Of a DNA stretch of 64,000 nucleotides, positions 35,440 to 46,222 are shown piece by piece; the first letter of the stretch is position 1, and each line of letters opens with the position of its first letter. The DNA lies in NCBI GenBank assembly GCA_018398815.1, contig CM031603.1, positions 138,641 to 202,640 of the forward strand. The letters run 5' to 3'. The stretch is from Conus ventricosus (taxonomy: Eukaryota > Mollusca > Gastropoda > Neogastropoda > Conidae). The notes under the pieces are model-generated. The model ran no database searches. It saw only the letters and a list, made by a program, of their open reading frames with translations, and was not told the origin of the DNA. The position numbers and the translations under genes are program-made.

Positions 35440-37075
35440 GCCCTGTTGTTGTGATGCAGCATCCTGTAGCTTGTTGTCATAGAGCTCTACATCTTGTTTG
35501 TTTTGTAGTCAAGTAGCCTGTTGTCATATTGCTCTACATCTTGTTTGTTTTGTAGAGTCATGTAGCCTGTTGTCATATTGCTCTATTGTTTGTTTTGTAG
35601 TCATGTAGCCTGTTGTCACACTGCTTTATTGTTTGTTTTGTAGTCATGTAGCCTGTTGTCATAGAGCTCTACATCTCTGTTTGTTTTGTCGAGTCATGTA
35701 GCCTGTTGTCATATTGCTCTACATCTTGTTTGTTTTGTAGTCATGTAGCCTGTTGTCATAGAGCTCTACATCTTGTTTGTTTTGTAGTCATGTAGCCTGT
35801 TGTCATAGAGCTCTACATCTTGTTTGTTTTGTAGTCATGTAGCCTGTTGTCATAGAGCTCTACATCTTGTTTGTTTTGTAGTCATGTAGCCTGTTGTCAT
35901 AGAGCTCTACATCTTGTTTGTTTTGTAGAGTCATGTAGCCCGTTCAGTGTTGTCATAGAGCTCTACATCTCTGTTTGTTTTGTAGTCATGTAGCCTGTTG
36001 TCATAGAGCTCTACATCTTGTTTGTTTTGTAGTCATGTAGCCTGTTGTCATAGAGCTCTACATCTTGTTTGTTTTGTAGTCATGTAGCCTGTTGTCATAT
36101 TGCTCTACATCTTGTTTGTTTTATGTCATGTAGCCTGTTGTCATAGAGCTCTACATCTCTGTTTGTTTTGTAGTCATGTAGCCTGTTGTCATAGAGCTCT
36201 ACATCTTGTTTGTTTTGTCGAGTCATGTAGCCTGTTGTCATATTACTCTACATCTTGTTTGTTTTGTAGAGTCATGTAGCCTGTTGTCATAGAGCTCTAC
36301 ATCTCTGTTTGTTTTATAGTCATGTAGCCTGTTGTCATAGAGCTCTACATCTTGTTTGTTTTGTGAGTCATGTAGCCTGTTGTCATATTGCTGTATTGTT
36401 TGTTTTGTAGTCATGTAGCCTGTTGTCACATGCTGTATTGTTTGTTTTGTAGAGTCATGTAGCCTGTTGTCATAGTGCTGTATTGTTTGTTTTGTAGTCA
36501 TGTAGCCTGTTGTCATGGTGCTGTACATCTTTTGTCATGCAGTATCATGTAGCCTGTTGTTACTCTACACTTCGTGTTGTTTGTGTCTTACAATCTGTTG
36601 AAGTATTACACTGTGTCTTGTGTTGCAGTATCATGTAGCCTGTTGTTACTTACACTTCATGTTGTAGTGTCTTACAATCTGTTGAAGTATTACACTGTGT
36701 CTTGTGTTGCAGTATCATGTAGCCTGTTGTTACTCTACACTTCATGTTGTAGTGTCTTACAATCTGTTGAAGTATTACACTGTGTCTTGTGTTGCAGTGC
36801 CTTGTTCATGGCAGTTGTGTCATTAAATGTCATGTGGCTGTTTTAAATATTGCTCGACATCTTGGGTCGTAGTGACATGCAACCTGTTTTCATGTTGCTC
36901 TGCATCGTGTGAGGTTGCAGTGTACTGTTGCCTGTTTCAATATTGCCCTGTGTCATGTCATAATGTCGCTAGCCTGTTACGTAAATGCTCTGCGTAGCGC
37001 TGTGTTATAGTGTCTTGTTGTGTGTTTTAATGTTGCTCACCATCTTCTTGTAATGTAGTGTCATGTGGTCTGGTA
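35440..37075. repeat. 47-bp minisatellite (~22 copies) with an ~86-bp derivative
   Basis: 35480-36535: units with GTCATGTAGCCTGTTGTCAT and CATCTTGTTTGTTTTGTA. 36540-36805: three ~86-bp units with TGTAGCCTGTTGTTACTC. 36805-37075: single diverged units that grade into unique DNA. The divergence gradient toward the right edge suggests growth from the centre. Confidence 0.9.
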
Positions 37076-37319
37076 TATCAATATATTTAGGGAAGACAGA
37101 TATTTGTGTCAGTGCCTGCTTGATTTGCAATCAAAGTAAATGAAAGGTAAAAACCGAAATGAATACCTCAAATCAGTGTGCCTATGGTACAGTTACTTGG
37201 GCTGCTAACATTCCTGTGATACAACATGTTTTTTTGCGACTCCTGGTGATTTCCCGATTCCAGAATATTCAATTAAAAAGGAAGTGTTAACATTGATTTG
37301 ACTTAATTTTGTTTGGAAT

Positions 37320-37322
37320 ATG

Positions 37323-37385
<63 letters not shown>

Positions 37386-37412
37386 TGTCACTGTGTGTGT
37401 GTGTGTGCGCGC
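37320..37412. repeat. (TG)n microsatellite
   Basis: TG repeats with TCAC and CGCG interruptions. Confidence 0.9.
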
Positions 37413-37797
37413 GCGAATGAGAGAACAGAATTGGACCGTTAGCTGTTGTCAGCGTTTGTTGCTGTATGACATTTGTATTTGTGAGTGCAGGTTTGTTAAG
37501 GACTTGTCAGTTGTTTATAAGATGTTTCATGGAAGCTTTTTTTCTGTCTTATCTCATCCTCAGTGCCTTGTTCTGTGGCACCATGCCCGTACAGCTCATT
37601 GTGTCTGGCTCCCTATGTACAGCCCCATCACGGTCTGCCTGGGCACAGCCGTATCCTGCAACACCAAGGCAACGGTACAGTTCAGGTGGTGAATGAGGCT
37701 GTGCACCAGAGGAGATGCTGATGGCATCCATGTTCACCCACCATGTGCAGGAGGCCGTTCACCAAGTCCCTGACCGTGCAGTCATTGCTTAGTTGGG
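37413..37797. other. Unique DNA with a weak exon-like block
   Basis: A strong acceptor-like CTTATCTCATCCTCAG ends at 37562. The following ~150 bp are GC-rich and open in all three forward frames to stops at about 37692-37720, but no frame resembles a known protein and no donor was needed or found. Left unassigned. Confidence 0.35.
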
Positions 37798-38040
37798 GCC
37801 CGAATAGCTCAGTTGGGAGAGCGCCGGACTTGTAATCTTGATGATCCTGGGGTTGTGGGTTTGAATTTCCGCCAGGTTGTTTCGGTACCGGGGGATTTTT
37901 CCCTCGAGTTAACATTGGTTCTGACTCCATTCCCCATATAGTCCTCCGAATGAGACTATAAACCGAGGTTCCGTGTGTGAACGCACGCATAAACTCTTGC
38001 AAACACGTGAAATCCATCACCAACTTTCGGAAGAGAAGGC
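37798..38040 (+). mobile_element. tRNA-derived SINE with conserved central block
   Basis: GCCCGAATAGCTCAGTTGGG begins at 37798 and gives an acceptor start, D-arm and box A; an anticodon-loop-like CTTGTAA (TGT, Thr) and box B-like GGTTTGAATTTCC (37858-37870) follow. The 3' acceptor strand does not pair and the T-arm has an inserted base, so it is not a tRNA gene. The block CTCCGAATGAGACTATAAAC plus CGAGGTTCCGTGTG (37942-37976) resembles the conserved central domain of several invertebrate SINEs. The 3' end is unclear. Confidence 0.7.
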
Positions 38041-38363
38041 CAGTTTGGCTGTTGGTATGGATGACACGTACACACACAGCATGCACCCTGCACCAGAAAT
38101 TGAAAGAAGTAAGGACATTGAGTGAACGATATTGACTGGATGACACAGGAAATGACTGGATGACACGGGAAATGACTGAATGAAGAGCCGACAGGTAGCT
38201 CTTCAGTCGTCACTACCCAGGTAGACAGCCCATTGCGTACACAAGAGGTGGATTGTCAGCACCTAGAACCTTTGGCAAGGTCACAGCTGTATAAATGCCA
38301 TGTTATTATTTATTGTTTTTAGTATCATTATTATTGTTTTTATTATTATTATTATTAAATGCC
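38041..38363. other. Unique DNA and (ATT)n
   Basis: Includes a duplicated GGATGACAC(A/G)GGAAATGACT at 38139-38175 and (ATT)n at about 38306-38358. No gene is seen. Confidence 0.6.
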
Positions 38364-41215
38364 CCTAACCATGCCAGTCATTGCTTAGTCATGGAGTCAG
38401 GCTGAAATGCCCCTAACCATGACATTGCTTTGTCATGGAGTCAGGCTGAAGTGAAGTGCCCCTAACCATGACATCGCTTTGTCATGGAGTCAGGCTGAAG
38501 TGAAGTGCCCTAACCATGATATTGCTTTGTATGGAGTCAGGCTGAAGTGAAGTGCCCTAACCATGACATTGCTTTGTCATGGAGTCAGGCTGAAGTGAAG
38601 TGCCCCTAACCATGATATTGCTTTGTCATGGAGTCAGGCTGAAGTGAAGTGCCCCTAACCATGACATTGCCTTGTCATGGAGTCAGGCTGAAGTGAAGTG
38701 CCCTAACCATGACATTGCTTTGTCATGGAGTCAGGCTGAAGTGAAGTGCCCCTAACCATGACATTGCTTTGTCATGGAGTCAGGCTGAAGTGCCCCTAAC
38801 CATGACATTGCTTTGTCATGGAGTCAGGCTGAAGTGAAGTGCCCCTAACCATGACATTGCTTTGTCATGGAGTCAGGCTGAAGTGCCCCTAACCATGAAA
38901 TTGCTTAGTCATGAAGTCAGACTAAAGTGCCCCTAACCATGCCATTGCTTTGTCATGGATCAGGCTGATGTGAAGTGCCCCTAACCATGACATTGCTTTG
39001 TCATGGAGTCAGGCTGAAGTGAAGTGCCCCTAAACATGACATTGCTTAGTCATGGAGTCAGGCTGAAGTGAAGTGCCCTAATCATGACATTGCTTTGTCA
39101 TGGAATCAGGCTGAAGTGAAGTGCCCATACCATGACATTGCTTTGTCATGGAGTCAGGCTGAAGTGAAGTGCCTCTAACCATGACATTGTTTAGTCATGG
39201 AGTCAGACTGAAGTGCCCTAACCATGACATTGCTTTGTCATGGAGTCAGGCTGAAGTGAAGTGCCCCTAACCATGACATTGCTTAGTCATGGAGTCAGGC
39301 TGAAGTGCCCCTAACCATGACATTGCTTTGTCATGGAGTCAGGCTGAAGTGAAGTGCCCCTAACCATGACATTGCTTTGTCATGGAGTCAGGCTGAAGTG
39401 AAGTGCCCCTAACCATGACATTGCTTTGTCATGGAGTCAGGCTGAAGTGCCCCTAACCATGACATTGCTTTGTCATGGAGTCAGGCTGAAGTGAAGTGCC
39501 CCTAACCATGACATTGCTTTGTCATGGAGTCAGGCTGAAGTGAAGTGCCCCTAACCATGACATTGCTTTGTCATGGAGTCAGGCTGAAGTGAAGTGCCCC
39601 TAACCATGACATTGCTTTGTCATGGAGTCAGGCTGAAGTGCCCCTAACCATGACATTGCTTTGTCATGGAGTCAGGCTGAAGTGCCCCTAACCATGACAT
39701 TGCTTTGTCATGGAGTCAGGCTGAAGTGAAGTGCCCCTAACCATGACATTGCTTTGTCATGGAGTCAGGCTGAAGTGCCTCTAACCATGACATTGCTTTG
39801 TCATGGAGTCAGGCTGAAGTGAAGTGCCCTAACCATGACATTGCTTTGTCATGGAGTCAGACTGAAGTGAAGTGCCCTAACCATGACATTGCTTTGTCAT
39901 GAGTCAGACTGAAGTGGAGTGCCCTAACCATGGCATTGCTTTTCATGGAGTCAGGCTGAAGTGCCCCTAACCATGACATTGCTTAGTCATGGAGTCGACT
40001 GAAGTGAAGTGCCCCTAACCATGACATTGCTTAGTCTGGAGTCTGACTGAAGTGAGTGCCCTAACCATGACATTGCTTTGTCATGGAGTCAGGCTGAAGT
40101 GAAGTGCCCTAACCATGACATTGCTTGTCATGGAGTCAGGCTGAAGTGCCCCTAACCATGACATTGCTTTGTCATGGAGTCAGGCTGATGTGCCCCTAAC
40201 CATGACATTGCTTTGTCATGGAGTCAGGCTGAAGTGCCTAACCTGCTTGTTGAAGTGCCCCTAACCATGACATTGCTTTGTCATGGAGTCAGGCGAAGTG
40301 CCCCTAACCATGACATTGCTTTGTCATGGAGTCAGGCTGAAGTGAAGTGCCCCTAACCATGACATTGCTTTGTCATGGAGTCAGGCGAAGTGAAGTGCCC
40401 CTAACCATGACATTGCTTTGTCATGGAGTCAGGCTGAAGTGATGCCCCTAACCATGACATTGCTTTGTCATGGAGTCAGGCTGAGTGAAGTGCCCTAACC
40501 ATGACATTGCTTTGTCATGGAGTCAGGCTGAAGTGCCCCTAACATGACATTGTTTGTCATGGAGTCAGGCTGATGAGTGCCCCTAACCATGACATTGCTT
40601 TGTCATGGAGTCAGGCGAGGAAGTGCCCCTAACCAGACATTGCTTTGTCATGGAGTCAGGCTGAAGTGAAGTGCCCCTAACCATGACATTGCTTTGTCAT
40701 GGAGTCAGGCTGAAGTGAAGTGCCCCTAACCATGACATTGCTTTGTCATGGAGTCAGGCTGAGTGAAGTGCCCCTAACCATGACATGCTTTGTCATGGAG
40801 TCAGGCTGAAGTGAAGTGCCCCTAACCATGACATTGCTTTGTCATGGAGTCAGGCTGAAGTGCCCCTAACCATGACATTGTTTGTCATGGAGTCAGGCTG
40901 AATGAGTGCCCTAACCATGACATTGCTTTGTCATGGAGTCAGGCAGGAAGTGCCCCTAACCATGACATTGCTTTGTCATGGAGTCAGGCTGAAGTGAAGT
41001 GCCCCTAACCATGACATTGCTTTGTCATGGAGTCAGGCTGAAGTGCCCCCAACCATGACATTGCTTTGTCAGGAGTCAGGCTGATGAAGTGCCCCTAACC
41101 ATGACATTGCTTTGTCATGGAGTCGGCTGAAATGCCCCTAACCATGACATTGCTTTGTCATGGAGTCGGCTGGAAATGCCCTAACCATGCAGTCATTGCT
41201 AGTCATGGAGTCAGA
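38364..41215. repeat. 49/44-bp satellite-like array, ~59 copies
   Basis: Units start CATGACATTGCTTTGTCATG, an inverted repeat with 6-bp arms CATGAC/GTCATG, then GAGTCAGGCTGAAGTG and GCCCCTAAC. Two length forms alternate irregularly, with or without a second GAAGT. Edge units at both ends are diverged (CCATGCCAGTCATTGCTTAG). Indels cluster at 39890-40130 and 40480-40960. Confidence 0.95.
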
Positions 41216-41925
41216 CTGAGTGCAGCTTGCCTACCGTTGAAGGTGCTCACACCTCGCTGGCCACAGTCCCACCATAATGCCCCTATGGCCCCAACATACC
41301 TTGGCCCACATACCCTATGGCACTTTGGTGCACATTCCACAAGGACGTGGAGAGACATGGAAGGGAAGTGTGAAGGGCACAGTGGAAAGTTGCATCAGAT
41401 GAGGGAAGGTGAGGGAGGGAAGTGTGAGGGCCACGGTGGGAAAGGTTGCATCAGATGAGTAAGGATGAGGGGAATGGGTATGGTGCTGTGGACTTTCGTC
41501 TGATCAGAGCCTCAGGATGCGCTGTACTCTGATCAGCCTCGGTAGCGCTGTACTCCCCTTCATGTATATCCTGGCATCACCAGCTGGAAATACGACACCT
41601 CGCACTGGCTACAGGGCTCAGGACAGGGCTGACTTTTGCTCCCTTCATCATACATCCTGGACATGAGCAAGCTGAAGAAATTACAGGACACCTGGACAGT
41701 TGCCAGAGGGAGTGGGGCAGGGAACTGTATGAAGGGCTCCAGGTGAAATTATCTGGCATTAGCCACGTATTTGCTTCTGTTACCAGCTGAGAAATGCAGA
41801 AACTGCAGAACTGGTCAGGAAATATTTGTAGCAATACTTTCAGAGTCGCGTCCACTCTAAGGATGGAACTCAACCAGGTGGTTCCAATCTCACCGCTTGA
41901 GCCATAGCACCCACCACTAGGACAC
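41216..41925. other. Unique DNA, uncertain content
   Basis: A twofold GGGAAGTGTGA(G)GGGC repeat lies at about 41363-41440. The 167-codon minus-strand frame 41577-42080 has no recognisable domain; I do not call a gene. Confidence 0.4.
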
Positions 41926-42480
41926 ACAGTCCAGGACTCCCACCAGCAATACCTCGTCCACGGTCTTAAGTGGGTCCAGGTACATGCTGCCAGATGTATC
42001 ATGCAGAACTTTAGCATCTTCACAAGTGTCTTTGAGGTCATCCCAGAATCCAGTTGGACCTGACCAGGTCCAGAGGGCAACAGCAGCAGAGAACATGCCG
42101 ATGGACCAGGTCAGAAACTGCCTCATCTATGTGCAAGCCTGGGCAGCACGCTGCAGACTAACCCTGACTGTCCAGAGCACAGCTGAAGAGCTGCTAGTCC
42201 CCTGTGTATGCTTTCATGCCTGCAGACTTTCTGTCTGCCCTCCGCCTCTCATGTTTGGAACACCCTCTCCGCCTTCTCCTTCTCGGTTGACTTCCTTACT
42301 GTCTGCCAAGGACACAAACAAACACAGTACAGGACTAAGTGTCTGGTCCTGTACTCTGTCTGTGTCCTTGGCAGTAACTAACCCCTCTCTTTCCAAATGT
42401 TGCTTCATTTTCTGCTCTCAGTCACTCCGTTTTGAAAGTTTCCTTACTGTCTTCAGGTTAGTTCATGGCTGCCAACCTGT
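41926..42480 (+). mobile_element. Possible decayed LINE pol C-terminus
   Basis: In the plus strand, LKWVQVHAARCIMQ (~41968-42010) resembles the LQ-VQNAAARLI(M) block near the end of CR1/Jockey-type pol, and PPLMFGTPSPP (~42240-42275) resembles the PSLWN-LP block. Frames and stops differ between them. The evidence is two short resemblances in the right order. Confidence 0.35.
42303..42374. repeat. 72-bp foldback (hairpin)
   Basis: CTGCCAAGGACACA at the left pairs with TGTGTCCTTGGCAG at the right; GTACAGGAC pairs with GTCCTGTAC nearer the loop. The arms are ~30 bp with a small bulge and the loop is TAAGTGTCTG-like. It could be a miniature foldback element or a deletion remnant. Confidence 0.85.
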
Positions 42481-42849
42481 TGGAGTCAACATTGTGGGCA
42501 CAAAGGGATGAGGGGGTTGCAGTGGAGCGAGGACAGGGCGTGCTCCGGCTTTTGACTGAAAGAATAGATTTCTAAACCCCTTAGGTTTCAAGTGACAGAT
42601 GTAGTCTTTACGCATAAGGATTTTGTTGTGCAGTACTTTATCATCCCTATTCAACAATGACCTCCCAAACATCACATTTTCAAACATTTTGAAATTCTTG
42701 ATTTTGTCTCTGAACTAATCATTTTGGGATTGTTTTCTAAAAAAAAAAAAGAAAGAAAAATTCGGGAGGGTTGTCAGCTTTGCAAGTTGTCAAGGCCTAT
42801 AACCGTAATGAGACTGCCCCCCCCCCACCCCAACCTTCCCTTCAACCCT

Positions 42850-43600
42850 TGGTCGGTATAGGCTATAGATCCTCTGGTAAAGAACAGGTTTTTGGAATGC
42901 TAGGTTATAGATCCCCTGGTAGAGGTCAGTCTGCTGGTATGCTAGACTATAGATCCCCTGTTAGAGGTCAGTCTGCTAAACTATAGATCCCCTGTTAGAG
43001 GTCAGTCTGCTGGACTATAGATCCCCAGTTAGAGGTCAGTCTGCTCCGTATGCTAGACTATAGATCCCCTGTTGGAGGTCAGTCTGCTGGTATGCTAGAC
43101 TATAGATCCCCTGTTACAGTTCAGTCTGCTGGACTATAGATCCGCTGGTAGATGTCAGTCTGACGGTATGCTAGACTCTAGATCCCCAGTTAGAGATCAG
43201 TCTGATTGTATGTAAGGCCATGGATCCCCTGTTGAGATCAGTCTGATAGAATCTTAGACTATAGATGCCCTGTTTATGGTCAGTCTGCTGGATGCTATCA
43301 CCTGTAGATGCCCTGTTTATGGTCAGTCTGCTGGAATGCTACACTATAGATGCCCTGTTTATGGTCAGTCTGCTGGAATGCTACACTATAGATGCCCTGT
43401 TTATGGTCAGTCTGCTGGAATGCTACACTATAGATGCCCTGTTTATGGTCAGTCTGCTGGAATGCTACACTATAGATGCCCTGTTTATGGTCAGTCTGCT
43501 GGAATGCTACACTATAGATGCCCTGTTTATGGTCAGTCTGCTGGAATGCCAGACTATAGATGCCCTGCCTGAGGTCAGTTTGCTGCCATGGCAGACTAGT
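42850..43600. repeat. 42-bp minisatellite, ~17 copies in two subfamilies
   Basis: 42860-43260: diverged units with CTATAGATCCCCTGTTAGAG. 43260-43560: seven nearly identical units with GGTCAGTCTGCTGGAATGCT. The 42-bp period keeps all frames open. Confidence 0.93.
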
Positions 43601-43702
43601 CAAGTGCTGGTGCAATGAGCTGTTGCTATAAAATCGTAGTTTGGGATGAGTTCTGCCCGTGACTGATTCAACTCTGCCACAGGTCCTTCGAAACAGGACA
43701 CA

Positions 43703-43707
<5 letters not shown>

Positions 43708-43759
<52 letters not shown>

Positions 43760-43866
43760 CATGCACACACACACAAATACACGCGCACACAAACGCACAC
43801 ACGCACGCACGCGCGCGCGCGCGCGCACACACACACACAACACACACACACACCGCACACACACAG
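43708..43866. repeat. (AC)n with (GC)n-rich interior
   Basis: AC repeats interrupted by ATGC and a CGCGCGCGCGCGCGCGC stretch near 43811-43827, an alternating purine-pyrimidine run. Confidence 0.93.
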
Positions 43867-43899
43867 TGACAGACTGTCTATGGGTGTGTGCATGCGTGT

Positions 43900-44274
43900 A
43901 TGAAGAAGGCAGTCTGGGTAGCAAGGGAGAAAACCAAGGGAAACCTCACCAAATATCACCCACTCAAACAGACAGTAGGACTCTAAACACAGGTTTGACA
44001 GCACAAATTCCACATGTATAATTTTGGCAAATAAATCACTTCGATCCTCGCACTCACTCGTTCAGTCAAACCCACTTTAGACCACGCTCACGTAAGCACA
44101 GCTAATAATGGCTACAGAATGATTGTGGCCACAGTTGCCCAAAAGGTGTCGCATCAAAATCCTTACACAAGGGCTGCACCCACAGAACGCTTCCAAGCTT
44201 AGGAAGAGAAAATGCAGTGTGGCATCAGCTGAAACTCACGCTCCATGCGCCATCGGTTCACTGACACACTTCTC

Positions 44275-44310
<36 letters not shown>

Positions 44311-44590
44311 ACCTCCTTTCGTAAACGAGGTGTTAGCCGTCGTAATCGTCAATGGACAGAAATTCAAGATCAGCTAAACCACTTCAGTGCATACCAAGAG
44401 CAAGTGGAAGCTAGGCTTCCCAACATGAAAGAAACACTTTGTATTGGGGAGGGGAGGGAGAGGGGAATATCCTTCGATTTCTGTTACATCCCTCAGGACC
44501 CCCCCCCCCCCCCCCCCCCCTCTTCCAGAGAGTGTATGTGAGCGAAATTCAAAACGGAGAAATCCCGCGGAAATTTCCTCCAAAAAGACT
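43900..44590. repeat. Dispersed repeat family, copy 1
   Basis: Shares with 62110-62715, in the same order, GACAGCACAAATTCCACA, (G/A)TAAACGA(G/A)GTGTTA, AAACACTTT(G/A)TATT, a poly-C run and AATCC. The copies are strongly diverged. An (AC)n tract (44280-44310) interrupts this copy. It carries no recognisable coding region, so possibly a non-autonomous element. Confidence 0.6.
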
Positions 44591-44611
44591 ACAAGGAACT
44601 CTTCTATTTCA

Positions 44612-45525
44612 TATCCACCTTCCTTCATATCCACCTTCCTTCATATCCACCTTCCTTCATATCCACCTTCCTTCATATCCACCTTCCTATTGGTCGATCA
44701 GCAAATGTTACCACACTACTTCATATCCACCTTCCTATTGGTCGATCAGGAAATGTTACCACACTACTTCATATCCACCTTCCTATTGGTCGATCAGCAA
44801 ATGTTATCCACACTACTTCATATCCACCTTCCTATTGGTCGATCAGCAAATGTTACCACACTACTTCATATCCACCTTCCTATTGGTCGATCAGCAAATG
44901 TTACCACACTACTTCATATCCACCTTCCTATTGGTCGATCAGCAAATGTTACCACACTACTTCATATCCACCTTCCTATTGGTCGATCAGCAAATGTTAC
45001 CACACTACTTCATATCCACCTTCCTATTGGTCGATCAGCAAATGTTACCACACTACTTCATATCCACCTTCCTATTGGTCGATCAGCAAATGTTACCACA
45101 CTACTTCATATCACCTTCCTATTGGTCGATCAGGAAATGTTACCACACTACTTCATATCCACCTTCCTATTGGTCGATCAGCAAATGTTACCACACTATT
45201 CATATCCACCTTCCTATTGGTCGATCAGGAAATGTTACCACACTACTTCATATCCACCTTACTATTGGTCGATCAGCAAATGTTACCACACTACTTCATA
45301 TCCACCTTCCTATTGGTCGATCAGAAATGTTACCACATACTTCATATCCACCTTCCTATTGGTCGATCAGCAAATGTTACCACACTACTTCATATCCACC
45401 TTCCTATTGGTCGATCAGCAAATGTTACCACACTACTTCATATCCACCTTCCTATTGGTCGATCAGCAAATGTTACCACACGTTTCCACCTTCCTATTGG
45501 TCGATCAGGAAATGTTACCACACGT
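44612..45525. repeat. 48-bp minisatellite, ~18 copies, seeded by a 16-bp repeat
   Basis: About five CATATCCACCTTCCTT units (16 bp) pass into 48-bp units containing CTTCCTATTGGTCGATCAGC. Each 48-bp unit carries ATTGG, the reverse of a CCAAT box. ORFs of 365-379 codons here are artefacts of the multiple-of-three period. Confidence 0.95.
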
Positions 45526-45606
45526 TTCTAAGAAAATCTAAGTTAGGAAAAAGGTACTTTCGAAAACCCAGTCAATGAGGGGGGGAAGCCTCAACCAGCT
45601 CGTCAC

Positions 45607-45804
45607 GTGTTCCACGTCAGGAAAATCAAAAAGCGGGACCACACATGTCCTGACAAATGTAATCTGTTGATTGTGCCACCAGTCACATGGTCGAGTCAAC
45701 CTGTTTCTTCACACTGCAAGAAGCAACATGCCGAAAGCTACCTTGCTCTGAAAGTATGGGCGAAACAGAATAACAGCAAAGAATTGTTTCATGCGATTCT
45801 TTAA
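45607..45804 (+). CDS. Unassigned 65-codon ORF
   Basis: ATG-initiated frame with non-repetitive composition: MFHVRKIKKRDHTCPDKC at the start, SHCKKQHAESYLALKVW in the middle. Cys/His spacing (CPDKC, HCKKQH) hints at a metal site, but I recognise no family. It could be part of an unknown exon or a transposon relic. No splice or promoter evidence. Confidence 0.2.
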   Translation: MFHVRKIKKRDHTCPDKCNLLIVPPVTWSSQPVSSHCKKQHAESYLALKVWAKQNNSKELFHAIL

Positions 45805-45929
45805 CTATTCAGCCTGAGTAGTTCTGCCATTTTGGGTTATGAAAATGTTTATGATGGTCGAGAATATGCAACTTTACCAAGGGCAAACACAAACATACTC
45901 ATGTGCGGGTGCGAGCGCGTGCACACCCA

Positions 45930-45966
45930 TACACACTCACAAACGTGCACACACACACACACGCGC

Positions 45967-46027
<61 letters not shown>

Positions 46028-46076
46028 CACACGCACGCACACAAACACGCACGCACACAAACACGCAAGCATGCAC
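45930..46076. repeat. (AC)n/(ACGC)n tract
   Basis: ACAC passes into about ten GCAC units (45966-46018) and back to ACAC. It is alternating purine-pyrimidine and CpG-containing. Confidence 0.93.
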
Positions 46077-46222
46077 GGAACCAACCGGAGCAGGACAATT
46101 GCATCGATTAACATTTTTAACACATCTGAATCAAAACCAACTGATCAGACAAAAAATAAACAAAAGCGTTCGATCTTTCAACACAAATATACATTAATCA
46201 CAATTCTATCTTCAGTCTAGAA

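Noticed and set aside
37563..37720. Exon after a strong polypyrimidine-AG
   Set aside because: No recognisable protein in any frame; kept only as an unassigned block.
37798..37872. Functional tRNA-Thr gene
   Set aside because: The 3' acceptor strand does not pair with the 5' strand and the T-arm carries an insertion; better explained as a SINE head.
41577..42126. Minus-strand ORFs of 167 and 69 codons as host exons
   Set aside because: No family resemblance, and the plus strand gives a weak but ordered LINE resemblance over part of the region.
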